A DNA stretch of 21,768 bases from Nitrospira sp. UBA2082. GTDB lineage: Bacteria > Nitrospirota > Nitrospiria > Nitrospirales > Nitrospiraceae. Numbering within the stretch: the stretch's first letter is position 1; the number at the start of each line of letters is the position of its first letter. The DNA lies in assembly GCA_002331335.1 (NCBI GenBank), contig DCZO01000001.1, positions 1 to 21,768 of the forward strand, read 5' to 3'. A program made the position numbers and the translations under genes. The notes under the pieces are model-generated. The model saw only the letters and a list, made by a program, of their open reading frames with translations, did not search any database and was not told the origin of the DNA. This document shows, piece by piece, positions 14,799-21,768 of this stretch.

Positions 14799-15614
14799 AT
14801 GAAACTGCCGTATTTCCCGAATCACGACGACTCCAGCTTTTTCAACTTCGTGTCGCAGCACCATCCTGGGTTGATGCCGGGCGGCCAGGGATCAATGCTC
14901 TCGAATCAGCCGGATCGCGCGGGTGTTTCACTGGCGGTGCCTCAGGCCACGACGGTGTTGGCCATCAAATATCAACAGGGGGTGGTCATCGCCGGCGATC
15001 GACGGGCAACGGAGGGATTTCAGATCGCCGATCGCCGCATTGAAAAGGTATTTAAGATCGATGACTTCTCCGCCATGGCGATTGCCGGTGCCGCAGGGCC
15101 ATGTATTGAAATGGCCAAGCTGTTGCAAACCGAACTGGAACATTACGAGAAATTGGAAGGCATGCCGCTGTCCTGCGAAGGGAAGGCCAACAAGTTGAGC
15201 CAGATGGTCAAAGCCAACCTGCCGATGGTGTTCCAGGGGCTCGTCGTGATGCCTCTGTTTGTCGGGTATGATGCGGCGCGTACGGAAGGGCGCATCTTCA
15301 AGTACGACATTACGGGAGGGCGGTACGAAGAGTCGGATTACCACGCGATCGGCTCGGGGGGCAAAGATGCCCGGAACACCATGCGGGAGCATTTTCAAAA
15401 GAATCTGTCGGAGGCGGATGCGCTCAGATTGGCGCTGACGGCATTGTACAATGCGGCCGACGATGATGTAGGTACGGGCGGTCCGGATTTCGTCCGCGGG
15501 ATTTATCCCACGGCCAAATTCGTGACGGCGCAAGGCATCGCCGATGTGCCGGGCGATCGGATTCGCGCGGTGTACGACGGCATGATGGACCTGCGTCGAT
15601 CGAGGGAGACGTAA
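14799..15614 (+). CDS. prcB: 20S proteasome beta subunit PrcB, catalytic
   Basis: PrcB forms the inner rings and carries the N-terminal threonine nucleophile. The 271-residue precursor has a 50-residue propeptide, including DDSSFFNFVSQHHPGLMP, which aligns with the SSFTDFL-type propeptide of mycobacterial PrcB. Cleavage between Ala50 and Thr51 would expose TTVLAIKY. The catalytic set is intact: Thr51 (Thr1), Asp67 (Asp17) in GVVIAGDRRATEG, and Lys83 (Lys33) in RIEKV. Later motifs HYEKLEGMPLSCEGK and GGPDFVRGIYPTA match the family. It lies 21 bases after dop and two bases before prcA. Confidence 0.97.
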   Translation: MKLPYFPNHDDSSFFNFVSQHHPGLMPGGQGSMLSNQPDRAGVSLAVPQATTVLAIKYQQGVVIAGDRRATEGFQIADRRIEKVFKIDDFSAMAIAGAAGPCIEMAKLLQTELEHYEKLEGMPLSCEGKANKLSQMVKANLPMVFQGLVVMPLFVGYDAARTEGRIFKYDITGGRYEESDYHAIGSGGKDARNTMREHFQKNLSEADALRLALTALYNAADDDVGTGGPDFVRGIYPTAKFVTAQGIADVPGDRIRAVYDGMMDLRRSRET

Positions 15615-15616
15615 CC

Positions 15617-16303
15617 ATGCCGTTGCCGTACTACGTCTCTCCAGAACAGATGATGCAGGACAAGGCGGAGTATGCCAGAAAAGGCATCGCCAAAGGCCGT
15701 TCGATTATCGCGATGGAATATGACGAGGGCGTCCTGCTGACGGCGGATAATCCCAGTGCGTCTCTCCACAAAGTATCGGAAATCTACGACTGTATTGCGT
15801 TTGCCGGTGCGGGCAAATACAGCGAATTTGAGAATCTCCGGAAAGCCGGCATTCGGCATGCCGATTTGAAAGGCTTCATGTATAGCCGCGAGGATGTGAC
15901 CGGCCGATCACTGGCGAACGGGTATTCCCAAAGCCTGGGCACGGTATTCAGCCAGGAAGCCAAACCGCTGGAAGTCGAAATTCTCGTGGTACAGGTCGGC
16001 GCCGACGCTCAGCCGAATGAAATCTACCGGATTTCGTTCGATGGGAGCATCATTGACGAGAAGAATTTTTCAGTGATCGGCGGAAAATCCGACGCCGTCC
16101 AGGCCGTGTTGAAGGAAAAAAGCTCGAGCGAGCCTCCGTCCTTGGCCGCCGCGTTGTCCCGCTGTGTCTCGGCCCTGGAGCAGACCGCCAATCTCAAGCT
16201 GTCCCCAGAAGGGCTCGAAGTGGCCGTCTTGGACCGCCGCCGCGTGGGCCGAAAATTCCGCCGTGTGCCGGTGAGCGACATCCGTCAGTTCCTCTCCGCC
16301 TGA
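15617..16303 (+). CDS. prcA: 20S proteasome alpha subunit PrcA
   Basis: PrcA forms the outer rings that gate the proteasome and dock the ATPase. The 228-residue protein opens PLPYYVSPEQMMQDKAEYAR and continues KGIAKGRSIIAMEY, very close to mycobacterial PrcA, with no propeptide or N-terminal threonine. Further matches are ENLRKAGIRHADLKGF, DVTGRSLANGYSQSLGT and the YRISFDGSI strand. It lacks the roughly 15-residue acidic tail found on mycobacterial PrcA and ends near SDIRQFLSA. Its start lies two bases after the prcB stop, so the two subunits are likely made in step. Confidence 0.97.
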   Translation: MPLPYYVSPEQMMQDKAEYARKGIAKGRSIIAMEYDEGVLLTADNPSASLHKVSEIYDCIAFAGAGKYSEFENLRKAGIRHADLKGFMYSREDVTGRSLANGYSQSLGTVFSQEAKPLEVEILVVQVGADAQPNEIYRISFDGSIIDEKNFSVIGGKSDAVQAVLKEKSSSEPPSLAAALSRCVSALEQTANLKLSPEGLEVAVLDRRRVGRKFRRVPVSDIRQFLSA

Positions 16304-16390
16304 TCCGTCCCGCTCAATCCTCCCCATCTGTTGAAGAACGACGGATGGCCGTGTAATCTGACTGTGACACCCATGACGTATCCAGGCCCC

Positions 16391-17767
16391 ATGAAACAGC
16401 GCATCTTCGGCCTAGAGAACGAGTACGGCCTGATCTTTTCGCCGAACGGCCGGATCTATCTGCCGATGGAAAAGGTGCTGGGGTATATCTTCGAGGGCCT
16501 CATTCCGAACAGTTGGCCGTCGAACGCATTTCTGGTCAACGGGGCACGGTTTTATCAAGACACTGGTTGCCATCCGGAATACTCCACGCCGGAATGCGAC
16601 AACATTCTCGATCTCGTGATCCATGACAAGGCCGGTGAGCGGCTGCTGGAAGCCTGCCTGCCGGCTGCAGAGGAGCGGCTTCGCGAGGAAGGACTGTCAG
16701 GCGAGATCTATATTTTCAAGAACAATACGGATTCGCTGGGCAATACGTACGGCTGTCATGAAAACTTTCTGATGCGGCGCGACGTCGATTTCTGGAAAGT
16801 CACGGAGCAGCTGATCCCGTTCTTCGTCACGCGTCAGGTGTTCAGTGGGGCGGGGAAGGTGCTCAAGGTCTCCGGCAAGCCGCAATATTTCATTTCCCAG
16901 CGGGCCCAGCATATTCATGAAAAGACGTCGTCATCGACCACCTCCTCGCGCAGCATCATCAACACCCGCGACGAGCCGCATGCCGATGCCGAACGCTATC
17001 GCCGCCTTCATATCATCGTCGGCGATTCCAACATGTCGGAGTTTGCCACCTATCTCAAGGTGGGCACGGCGGCGCTGGTCCTGTCGATGATCGAGGAGGG
17101 CTATGCGGTGCACGGGATGGAGTTGGAGGATCCCGTCAAGGCAATCCGCGAGATCGCGCGCGATCCGACGCTCAAGAAGAAAGTGCGGCTCGACGACGGC
17201 CGGCTGCTGACGGCCGTCGAAATCCAGCGGATGTATCTGGAGCGTGCCAAGGAGTATCTGGACCAGCAGGCGCACGAGGCGATTCTCGATGACGTCTATG
17301 CCAAGTGGGAGACGGTCCTTGCCAGACTGGAAGACGACCCCATGCAGCTCACGCATCACATCGATTGGGTGGCCAAGAAACATCTGATCCAGAGCTACGT
17401 GGACAAGAAAGGGTGTGGGTGGGACGACCCGCGAGTGTTCCTGCTCGATCTTCAATTTCATGACGTCAAGCGAACGCGGGGGCTCTACTATCTGATGGAA
17501 TCCCGCGGACTCATCGAGCGGATTGTGGAAGAGGACGCGGTCCAACGGGCCATGTTTACACCGCCACAAACGACGAGGGCCAAGGTCCGTGGCGACTTCA
17601 TCCGGTTCGCCAGGGCGAAGAACCGCTCCTACACGGTGGACTGGACCTATCTGAAGCTGAACGGCTACTGGGAAGAAACGATTCTGTGCATGGATCCCTT
17701 CAGTGCGTCCAATCGGCGGGTTGAAGAATTGGTATCGCAAATGTCGGGAGGGAGATTTTACCGATGA
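16391..17767 (+). CDS. pafA: Pup-type protein ligase PafA
   Basis: PafA uses ATP to phosphorylate the C-terminal Glu of Pup and links it to substrate lysines. From ATG 16391 the protein has 458 residues and begins KQRIFGLENEYGLIF, as in PafA. The catalytic Asp57 lies in NGARFYQDTGCHPEYSTPEC, at the same number as in mycobacteria. IYIFKNNTDSLGNTYGCHEN, NTRDEPHADAERYRRLHIIV and the C-terminal VDWTYLKLNG region also match. It lacks the Dop-specific insertion. The open frame extends to TTG 16331, but no homology supports that. An 87-base gap separates it from prcA; its stop overlaps the next gene's start. Confidence 0.94.
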   Translation: MKQRIFGLENEYGLIFSPNGRIYLPMEKVLGYIFEGLIPNSWPSNAFLVNGARFYQDTGCHPEYSTPECDNILDLVIHDKAGERLLEACLPAAEERLREEGLSGEIYIFKNNTDSLGNTYGCHENFLMRRDVDFWKVTEQLIPFFVTRQVFSGAGKVLKVSGKPQYFISQRAQHIHEKTSSSTTSSRSIINTRDEPHADAERYRRLHIIVGDSNMSEFATYLKVGTAALVLSMIEEGYAVHGMELEDPVKAIREIARDPTLKKKVRLDDGRLLTAVEIQRMYLERAKEYLDQQAHEAILDDVYAKWETVLARLEDDPMQLTHHIDWVAKKHLIQSYVDKKGCGWDDPRVFLLDLQFHDVKRTRGLYYLMESRGLIERIVEEDAVQRAMFTPPQTTRAKVRGDFIRFARAKNRSYTVDWTYLKLNGYWEETILCMDPFSASNRRVEELVSQMSGGRFYR

Positions 17768-18747
17768 CCCCGTATCGTCAGTTGAGAATGATCAAGCCTG
17801 GGAGGGTGATCGGTCTCGCGTTGTTTCTCCTGGCTGCCGCGTTTCCGGTCGATGGATTCTCAGGCTCGTGGTCGGCCATCGGGCTCGACGGGAAATACAC
17901 CGGCAAGCAGGGCCAAATTCTCGTGATCAAGGTTCCTACGGATGAGGACACCGCCCGTGTGCAGGGCACATTCTTGGGGCGAAAGGTGCAGTTGTTCTCG
18001 GAGACCAGACCGGGTGAGCCCAAAGGGTTTGTGGGATTGCTCGGCATCGATCTGCAAGATGAACCGGGAACGCACGAACTGGCCATTCAGGTCACCAACG
18101 CGGGACACAGCCGGTCGCTCACCTACCGTGTCGAGGTGGTCAAAGAGAAATTTCGTGTCGAGCACCTGAAGCTGCCCAAGGACAAGGTCGATCTTGACGA
18201 GCAGGGCCTGGCCCGATGGAAGGCCGAGCAGGAGCAAGTGAAAGAGGCCCTCGCAACTGATTCCCAAAGCAGACTGTGGCAGCCCAGTTTTGTCGAGCCG
18301 GTGAGCGGGAAACGAACCGGCATCTTCGGCAGCGTGCGCATCATGAACGGCCAAGCCCGCAATCCCCATAACGGAGAAGACATCGGTGCGCCGACCGGCA
18401 CGGATGTGGTGGCGACAAACGACGGAGTCGTGCGGCTTACCGTCGATCATGTTTTCTCAGGCAAAGGCATCTTTCTGGACCATGGCCTCGGGTTCTACTC
18501 AATGTACTTCCATCTGTCCGACGTGTTGGTCAAGGACGGGGAGGCGGTGAAAACCGGACAGATCATCGGTAAAGTGGGGGCCACCGGACGCGCGACCGGG
18601 CCTCATCTCCATTGGGGTGTGAAACTCAACGGTGCGCGCGTGAATCCCTATGCGCTGCTGGACCTGCCGTTCAAATCCGAGACACAGCCGGCGATCTTGT
18701 CGCCAGACCCGGACGCGGTGTCCGCAGCGGGCGCCCCGGCGCCGTAG
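17764..18747 (+). CDS. Secreted M23 (LytM-type) metalloendopeptidase
   Basis: The 327-residue protein has an N-terminal signal peptide (about 9-32; the alternative start at Met9 would give a shorter one). A middle beta-rich domain (about 40-130, ending LTYRVEVVKEKF) precedes a C-terminal M23 domain (about 185-310). All zinc and catalytic residues are present: His202 and Asp206 in NPHNGEDIG, His250 in MYFHLS, and His281/His283 in GPHLHWGV. It should therefore cleave peptide cross-links of peptidoglycan in the periplasm, unlike the EnvC-like protein at 6333. Its ATG overlaps the pafA TGA by four bases, so translation is coupled to the pupylation cluster. A Pro/Ala-rich tail follows the domain. 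Confidence 0.92.
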   Translation: MTPYRQLRMIKPGRVIGLALFLLAAAFPVDGFSGSWSAIGLDGKYTGKQGQILVIKVPTDEDTARVQGTFLGRKVQLFSETRPGEPKGFVGLLGIDLQDEPGTHELAIQVTNAGHSRSLTYRVEVVKEKFRVEHLKLPKDKVDLDEQGLARWKAEQEQVKEALATDSQSRLWQPSFVEPVSGKRTGIFGSVRIMNGQARNPHNGEDIGAPTGTDVVATNDGVVRLTVDHVFSGKGIFLDHGLGFYSMYFHLSDVLVKDGEAVKTGQIIGKVGATGRATGPHLHWGVKLNGARVNPYALLDLPFKSETQPAILSPDPDAVSAAGAPAP

Positions 18748-18797
18748 TTGCCTCTCTCCGGTGTTTCCAGCGGGTGTATTCCGTAACGCCCTCGTGA

Positions 18798-18935
18798 CTC
18801 TGGTCGCGTGATTTGGGGGATCAGATCCGATCGCTGGATAAGTCTCGGTTGCGTTCCAGGATTGAAACACTCAGCCAGGATGAGTTGGCAGCCGTCAATG
18901 AAACGGTCCGAATCACGCTTGGTTTGTGGCCCTGA
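18798..18935 (+). pseudogene. C-terminal remnant of a MazF/PemK-family toxin
   Basis: In one frame the stretch reads DQIRSLDKSRLRSRIETL, then SQDELAAVNETVRITLGLW and a stop at 18933-18935. This is the usual C-terminal end of MazF/PemK ribonucleases (DQIRTLDKxRL followed by a helix ending LGL). The frame is closed by a stop at 18795-18797, so only about 45 residues remain. The N-terminal toxin core and any MazE antitoxin are missing nearby. A frameshift linking to upstream residues is possible but not convincing. It most likely marks a lost toxin-antitoxin locus. Confidence 0.6.
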
Positions 18936-19063
18936 AAAGTGTGCGCTCTAGACCATCGGGTGGACTTCAGGCGTCGGATATCTTTAGGGTGTCGTCTCCA
19001 CTTCCTGTGTTCTCCAATGGCCTGGGCTGTGAAGTCAGGAGCATATTCTGGGCTTCGTTCCCG

Positions 19064-19092
19064 TTGAACTTCCCCCGCATCGGGCGTACTCT
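19064..19092 (+). promoter_or_regulatory. Weak promoter candidate before small membrane protein
   Basis: TTGAAC at 19064-19069 and TACTCT at 19087-19092 are spaced by 17 bases, ahead of the ATG at 19122. Each box matches consensus only partly (four and three of six bases), so this is a low-confidence call. Confidence 0.22.
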
Positions 19093-19121
19093 CTTGGCAG
19101 TCCTGAGAACGAGGCGCCGGG

Positions 19122-19358
19122 ATGAGAATGTTCTTTGGTGTGCTCTCAGCGCTGGCGTTCCTGCTTGCCAGTCGACGGTTTTATCTGACGGAGAGCGTCG
19201 GCTACGACATCGGCGGTTTATTTCTCCTGCTGATCGGCATCCAGTTGTTTATCGCGGCGATTGTTTTTCATGAACAGCACGAAAGCCGCAAGCCGAAGCC
19301 TCCGGCTCCGGCCGAAGGCAACAAGGGAGTGGATGAGTCACTCCCGCACAGCCGATGA
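19122..19358 (+). CDS. Small two-segment membrane protein, unknown function
   Basis: I do not recognise a family for this 78-residue product. It has two hydrophobic stretches, FFGVLSALAFLLA (about 4-16) and GGLFLLLIGIQLFIAAIVF (about 31-49), so it probably spans the inner membrane twice. A short charged, Lys/Pro-rich tail (about 50-78) follows. An internal Met three codons in could also be the start. The gene is convergent with the secreted-protein gene at 19380, with 21 bases between the stops. The hydrophobic pattern, not sequence identity, supports it as real. Confidence 0.6.
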   Translation: MRMFFGVLSALAFLLASRRFYLTESVGYDIGGLFLLLIGIQLFIAAIVFHEQHESRKPKPPAPAEGNKGVDESLPHSR

Positions 19359-19379
19359 TCGGCCCACCACCGGCACGCG

Positions 19380-19742
19380 TTAGTTCGGCTGGCCGCCCAG
19401 TCCTTGCAGCAACGGCAAGATACTTTCTTGGCCGGGCCCAGTGCCTTCTTGTGTCGCGCTGCTGATGTCCTGAAGCAGCTGATTCGCCGCAGGACTCAGC
19501 TGTTTGATCTTCTCTGCCAGCCGTCCCGACGGCATGTCGTGTCGTATCTCGTCATCGGTCAGTCTGCCTTCTTTGACGCCCTGCTGAAGAATCTGGGCGA
19601 GGGCCTGCACTTTGGCCAACACATCGGGAGGCATGCTGTTCAGGATCGTGGCGGCATCGTGCTGTCCACCGCTGAGTTGGGCATGTGCAGGGATGATTGT
19701 CAGCGTCAACAGGGATAGGGTCAGGGCAATTGTTCTGTACAT
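19380..19742 (-). CDS. Small secreted protein, unknown function
   Basis: The 120-residue product starts with a clear signal peptide, MYRTIALTLSLLTLTIIPAHAQ, probably cleaved after Ala21. The mature part is helical, polar and rich in Gln and Leu, with PDVLAKVQALAQILQQGVKEG and a C-terminus LLQGLGGQPN. The frame extends upstream to 19892, but the signal peptide and an AAAGGAA site upstream of 19742 fix the start. I do not recognise the family. It is divergent from the gene at 19945, with a 202-base intergenic region holding a promoter candidate for that gene. Confidence 0.72.
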   Translation of the reverse strand: MYRTIALTLSLLTLTIIPAHAQLSGGQHDAATILNSMPPDVLAKVQALAQILQQGVKEGRLTDDEIRHDMPSGRLAEKIKQLSPAANQLLQDISSATQEGTGPGQESILPLLQGLGGQPN

Positions 19743-19885
19743 GGAGCAGGTTCCTTTCACGCTCACACCGATGGAGTGACTGATCGGTCGTAACTCCATT
19801 ATGTCGACGGTCTCGATCTGTGCACAGGAAAAACGTCCATATTCCCGCAGCCCCCGGCCGGTAGGAATCGAGAATCCGTTTGGTG

Positions 19886-19914
19886 TTGACATGGATGACT
19901 GTTACTCTTGGAAT
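19886..19914 (+). promoter_or_regulatory. Candidate sigma70-type promoter for the 19945 gene
   Basis: A perfect TTGACA at 19886-19891 is followed after 17 bases by TGGAAT at 19909-19914 (four of six matches). Transcription would start near 19921, giving a leader of about 24 bases that contains the GGAGAGGTGAG ribosome binding site before ATG 19945. Confidence 0.45.
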
Positions 19915-19944
19915 CGCACGAGGGTGCAACCGGAGAGGTGAGAG

Positions 19945-20712
19945 ATGTTCGGCGAGTGGGAGTTCGCAGAGGTGACGCCGTATCTGGTGGCGGTGCTTGG
20001 CCTGTTGGTCGTCTGGCAGTACTATCAAATGCAGATCATGGCCGGGCGTATTATGGCGGTCGATATTTTTGAGCGCTCAGGCGTCCGGATGTACATTTAT
20101 GTCGTCCCCGATGACGACGCGATCTGTCCCGTATGCGCCGGGTCGAATGGGCGGGTGTTTCTTCCCTCTCAGATCGCGGGAAAGGGGTTTTCGCCTCGGT
20201 ACGGTCAGTGCCAGCATCCCACGCCTTGTCCGGGAATGCTGATTGGGTTATATGGCGCGTGGCAGGAAGCTCGGGGAGTTGTGGAACGCGCACGTGCGCA
20301 GGCAAAGAAGAACGGCGTCCAACTGTCTCAAGAAGAACTGCGGGCCTTGGTGAACGGGCAATGGGAGATGAGCATCAGTGCCGAGACGGACCGGTTGGGC
20401 GTGCACATGATCGAAGCGGCCTGTTATGAGAAAATCAACCGAGCGGTGTCGACCACCGGCTATCGGTACGCGGTCGAGGAAATCAAGGAAGTCCGCCATC
20501 TCCTCCTGCTTGTTCCCGCGTACCTTCGACTTGCGCTGCTGTTGGTCCGATCCGGAGACAACGATGAGGCGCTGGCGCTCATCGAGCGATTTGAAACACG
20601 GTTTCCCACCAACAAGCGTGGCCTCCATTTTCCGACGGCGGAGCAACGCAACATCATGAAGTTGCGGAAATCGCACCTGCTCGGAAGCCAGCCGGAAAAA
20701 GTCCCGGCATAA
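19945..20712 (+). CDS. Membrane-anchored protein with Cys/His motif and helical-repeat tail
   Basis: This 255-residue protein is not one I can name. One membrane segment lies near 12-28 (PYLVAVLGLLVVWQYY). Next comes a candidate metal site: Cys61 and Cys64 (ICPVCAGSNGRVF), then Cys89, His91 and Cys95 (YGQCQHPTPCPG). The CxxC, Gly-rich VF and His-Pro-x-x-Cys order loosely recalls the C-terminal motif of Mu gpF-like phage head proteins, but no phage gene is nearby. A central helical part follows, with QEELRALVNGQW. The C-terminal stretch LLVPAYLRLALLLVRSGDND resembles a TPR-type helical pair. The ribosome binding site GAGGTGAGAG supports the start. It converges on the HD gene. Confidence 0.78.
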   Translation: MFGEWEFAEVTPYLVAVLGLLVVWQYYQMQIMAGRIMAVDIFERSGVRMYIYVVPDDDAICPVCAGSNGRVFLPSQIAGKGFSPRYGQCQHPTPCPGMLIGLYGAWQEARGVVERARAQAKKNGVQLSQEELRALVNGQWEMSISAETDRLGVHMIEAACYEKINRAVSTTGYRYAVEEIKEVRHLLLLVPAYLRLALLLVRSGDNDEALALIERFETRFPTNKRGLHFPTAEQRNIMKLRKSHLLGSQPEKVPA

Positions 20713-20721
20713 GTCGGCATG

Positions 20722-21768
20722 TCAGTAATTCGATTCGAGGCTGGAAGGCGTCTTATTGAGGACGGTTGCCGCGGCTTGTGAGAGGGCGGCGTCGTGCGTA
20801 TGGTCGTGCGAATAGACGCGGAATTGGATGAGCCTTGTGGGCAACAGGTCCAAGAACTCTTCGAGCGGCTCGGTTGACACCTGGTTGGTGCCTGGATCGT
20901 AGACATACAGCGGATTTCCGCGCCGGTCTTTTGGGTCAGGCCGAGGGTCCAGCGGCGCCATATCAACGCGAAACTCCAGACCACGCAACTCCTTTGGCAA
21001 TTCTTTCGCGATCTGCTGCGCGAACTGCTCATGGCTGGGGAAGGCCATCCCCCGTTCCTGGCCTTTTTCCTTCAGCGTGGTGCTGTAGGCCATCTTCCAT
21101 TTGATGTCCCGGTTGAGAATGCGCCCCCATTCATGTCCGAGCCGGCGGCGCGCTTTCTGGCTGGCGCGTGTCCATCCCCGCACTTCCTCCAACAGCGACC
21201 AGTCGGTGAGCGTTCGGTACCGGTCCATACAGGTCCGCGGGTCTTTTGGGAAGAGCATCTTCATGGTGTCACCGAAAATATCGCGCAAGTGGATGTCGAT
21301 GGCCCTGGTCGTGCGGTGGAAGTAGACATTCGAGTACAGATACATTCTGGTATTGAGGAACATCTGCAGAGCCGGAAGTCCGGTCTTGTGAATCGTAAAG
21401 CCTTTGTCGGTGATGATGGTGTAGTGAATCAATCGCGAGAGATCGACGGGTCCGACCGCCACACCGCACATGTAGGAGTCCCGCAAGACATAATCCAGAT
21501 TGTCTCCGGTATAGCTGCCTGAAATGACAGGTTGGAGCATGTTCAACCATCGAGGCAGGCGGGAGTTGTCTTTCCCTTTTTCCTTCACAATCAGATGCGC
21601 AATTTGGTTGGGGTCCAGCTCCTCGCCTGTGGCGAAGGGGCCGGACGGGCTCCGGCGTATATTCCGGATGATGGGTCCCAGGTGCTCACGGATGATGATC
21701 TGCCCAAGCTTTTCGTGCGTGAGATGAAAGCCGTGGAGGTAGTTCTCGTCGAAGAAATGGCAAAACGG
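20722..21768 (-). CDS. HD-domain phosphohydrolase, COG1078-like, 5' end outside window
   Basis: The frame stays open from the stop at 20722 to the window edge, 349 codons including the stop. The apparent GTG start at 21588 is internal, since the upstream 60 codons read naturally as protein. The edge begins PFCHFFDENYLHGFHLTHE, which looks like the His and Glu of an HD motif. Then come TGEELDPNQIAHLI, the diagnostic ISGSYTGDNLDYVLRDSYMCG, and VDLSRLIHYTII. These match the SAMHD1/dGTPase-like COG1078 group, metal-dependent phosphohydrolases often acting on nucleotides; the substrate here is unknown. The C-terminal 100 residues include a proline-rich segment and YVYDPGTNQVS. The N-terminal residues are missing. 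Confidence 0.88.
   Translation of the reverse strand, partial: PFCHFFDENYLHGFHLTHEKLGQIIIREHLGPIIRNIRRSPSGPFATGEELDPNQIAHLIVKEKGKDNSRLPRWLNMLQPVISGSYTGDNLDYVLRDSYMCGVAVGPVDLSRLIHYTIITDKGFTIHKTGLPALQMFLNTRMYLYSNVYFHRTTRAIDIHLRDIFGDTMKMLFPKDPRTCMDRYRTLTDWSLLEEVRGWTRASQKARRRLGHEWGRILNRDIKWKMAYSTTLKEKGQERGMAFPSHEQFAQQIAKELPKELRGLEFRVDMAPLDPRPDPKDRRGNPLYVYDPGTNQVSTEPLEEFLDLLPTRLIQFRVYSHDHTHDAALSQAAATVLNKTPSSLESNY

Larger units (their letters stand above)
18748..19121 (+). other. Intergenic stretch with decayed gene material
   Basis: About 374 bases separate the M23 gene from the small membrane protein. Apart from the mazF-like remnant at 18798-18935 and a weak promoter candidate near 19064, I see no intact gene on either strand, no tRNA-like fold and no convincing terminator. 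Open frames here are short and match no family I recognise. Confidence 0.5.

Noticed and set aside
14874..14891. GGQ in the PrcB propeptide as an embedded Pup
   Set aside because: It is internal to a propeptide that aligns with ordinary PrcB propeptides; no stop or cleavage site follows it directly.
16331..16390. Extended N-terminus of PafA from TTG 16331
   Set aside because: PafA proteins begin at the KQRIFGLENEYG segment, and the extra 20 residues have no family resemblance.
18926..19273. 115-codon open frame overlapping the small membrane protein
   Set aside because: It shows no membrane or domain pattern, has no ribosome binding site, and competes with a frame that has clear membrane segments.
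19380..19409. GGQPN end of the secreted protein as a candidate Pup-like tag
   Set aside because: The glycines are not terminal, and the protein has an export signal, so it would not meet cytoplasmic PafA.
19743..19892. Fifty-residue extension of the small secreted protein
   Set aside because: It would bury the clear signal peptide, and an AAAGGAA site supports the start at 19742.
1..21768. tRNA, rRNA, CRISPR array or transposase gene
   Set aside because: No cloverleaf with a CCA-type end, no regularly spaced repeats and no transposase domain could be recognised.

Overview
The window reads as a chromosomal segment of a Gram-negative-type bacterium that carries an actinobacterial-style 20S proteasome. 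That combination, high-GC coding and the gene set point to a Nitrospira-like member of the Nitrospirota. The lineage is an inference from gene content; no database was searched.

Layout. (1) 149-4726 is a co-directional translation and housekeeping block: ffh (SRP GTPase), rpsP, rimM, trmD, rplS, rnhB and a YraN-family gene. (2) 4760-8933 is an envelope block: ftsE, ftsX, an EnvC-type activator with a degenerate LytM domain, and a CtpA-type S41 protease. This is the classic divisome set that switches peptidoglycan hydrolysis on at the septum. (3) 8945-9412 (minus) is a stand-alone helix-hairpin-helix protein. (4) 9509-11362 is a thiamin thiazole set, thiS-thiG-thiE, interrupted between thiG and thiE by a 173-bp element with 24-bp terminal inverted repeats. 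(5) 11475-17767 is the centrepiece: mpa/ARC ATPase, dop, prcB, prcA and pafA. This is a complete pupylation-proteasome machine with catalytic residues intact, headed by a good sigma70-like promoter. The modifier itself (Pup or UBact) is not visible in or near the cluster. (6) 17764-18747 is a catalytically complete M23 endopeptidase whose start codon overlaps the pafA stop. (7) 18748-21768 is an accessory-looking stretch: a decayed mazF toxin tail, a small membrane protein, a small secreted protein, a membrane-anchored protein with a Cys/His metal-site-like motif and TPR-like tail, and an HD-family phosphohydrolase cut by the window edge.

How the genes work together. Mpa would recognise and unfold tagged substrates and feed them into the PrcA/PrcB barrel through its C-terminal GHYL motif. 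PafA would attach the tag, and Dop would prepare it or remove it. FtsE and FtsX would transmit ATP-driven change to EnvC, which lacks the zinc ligands of a true peptidase and so should activate amidases. The later M23 protein keeps the zinc ligands and should cut peptidoglycan itself.

Most promising points: the missing protein tag, the translational coupling of pafA to a peptidoglycan hydrolase, the ThiS C-terminus that runs two residues past the Gly-Gly, and the unusual G3/G4 GTPase motifs of Ffh.
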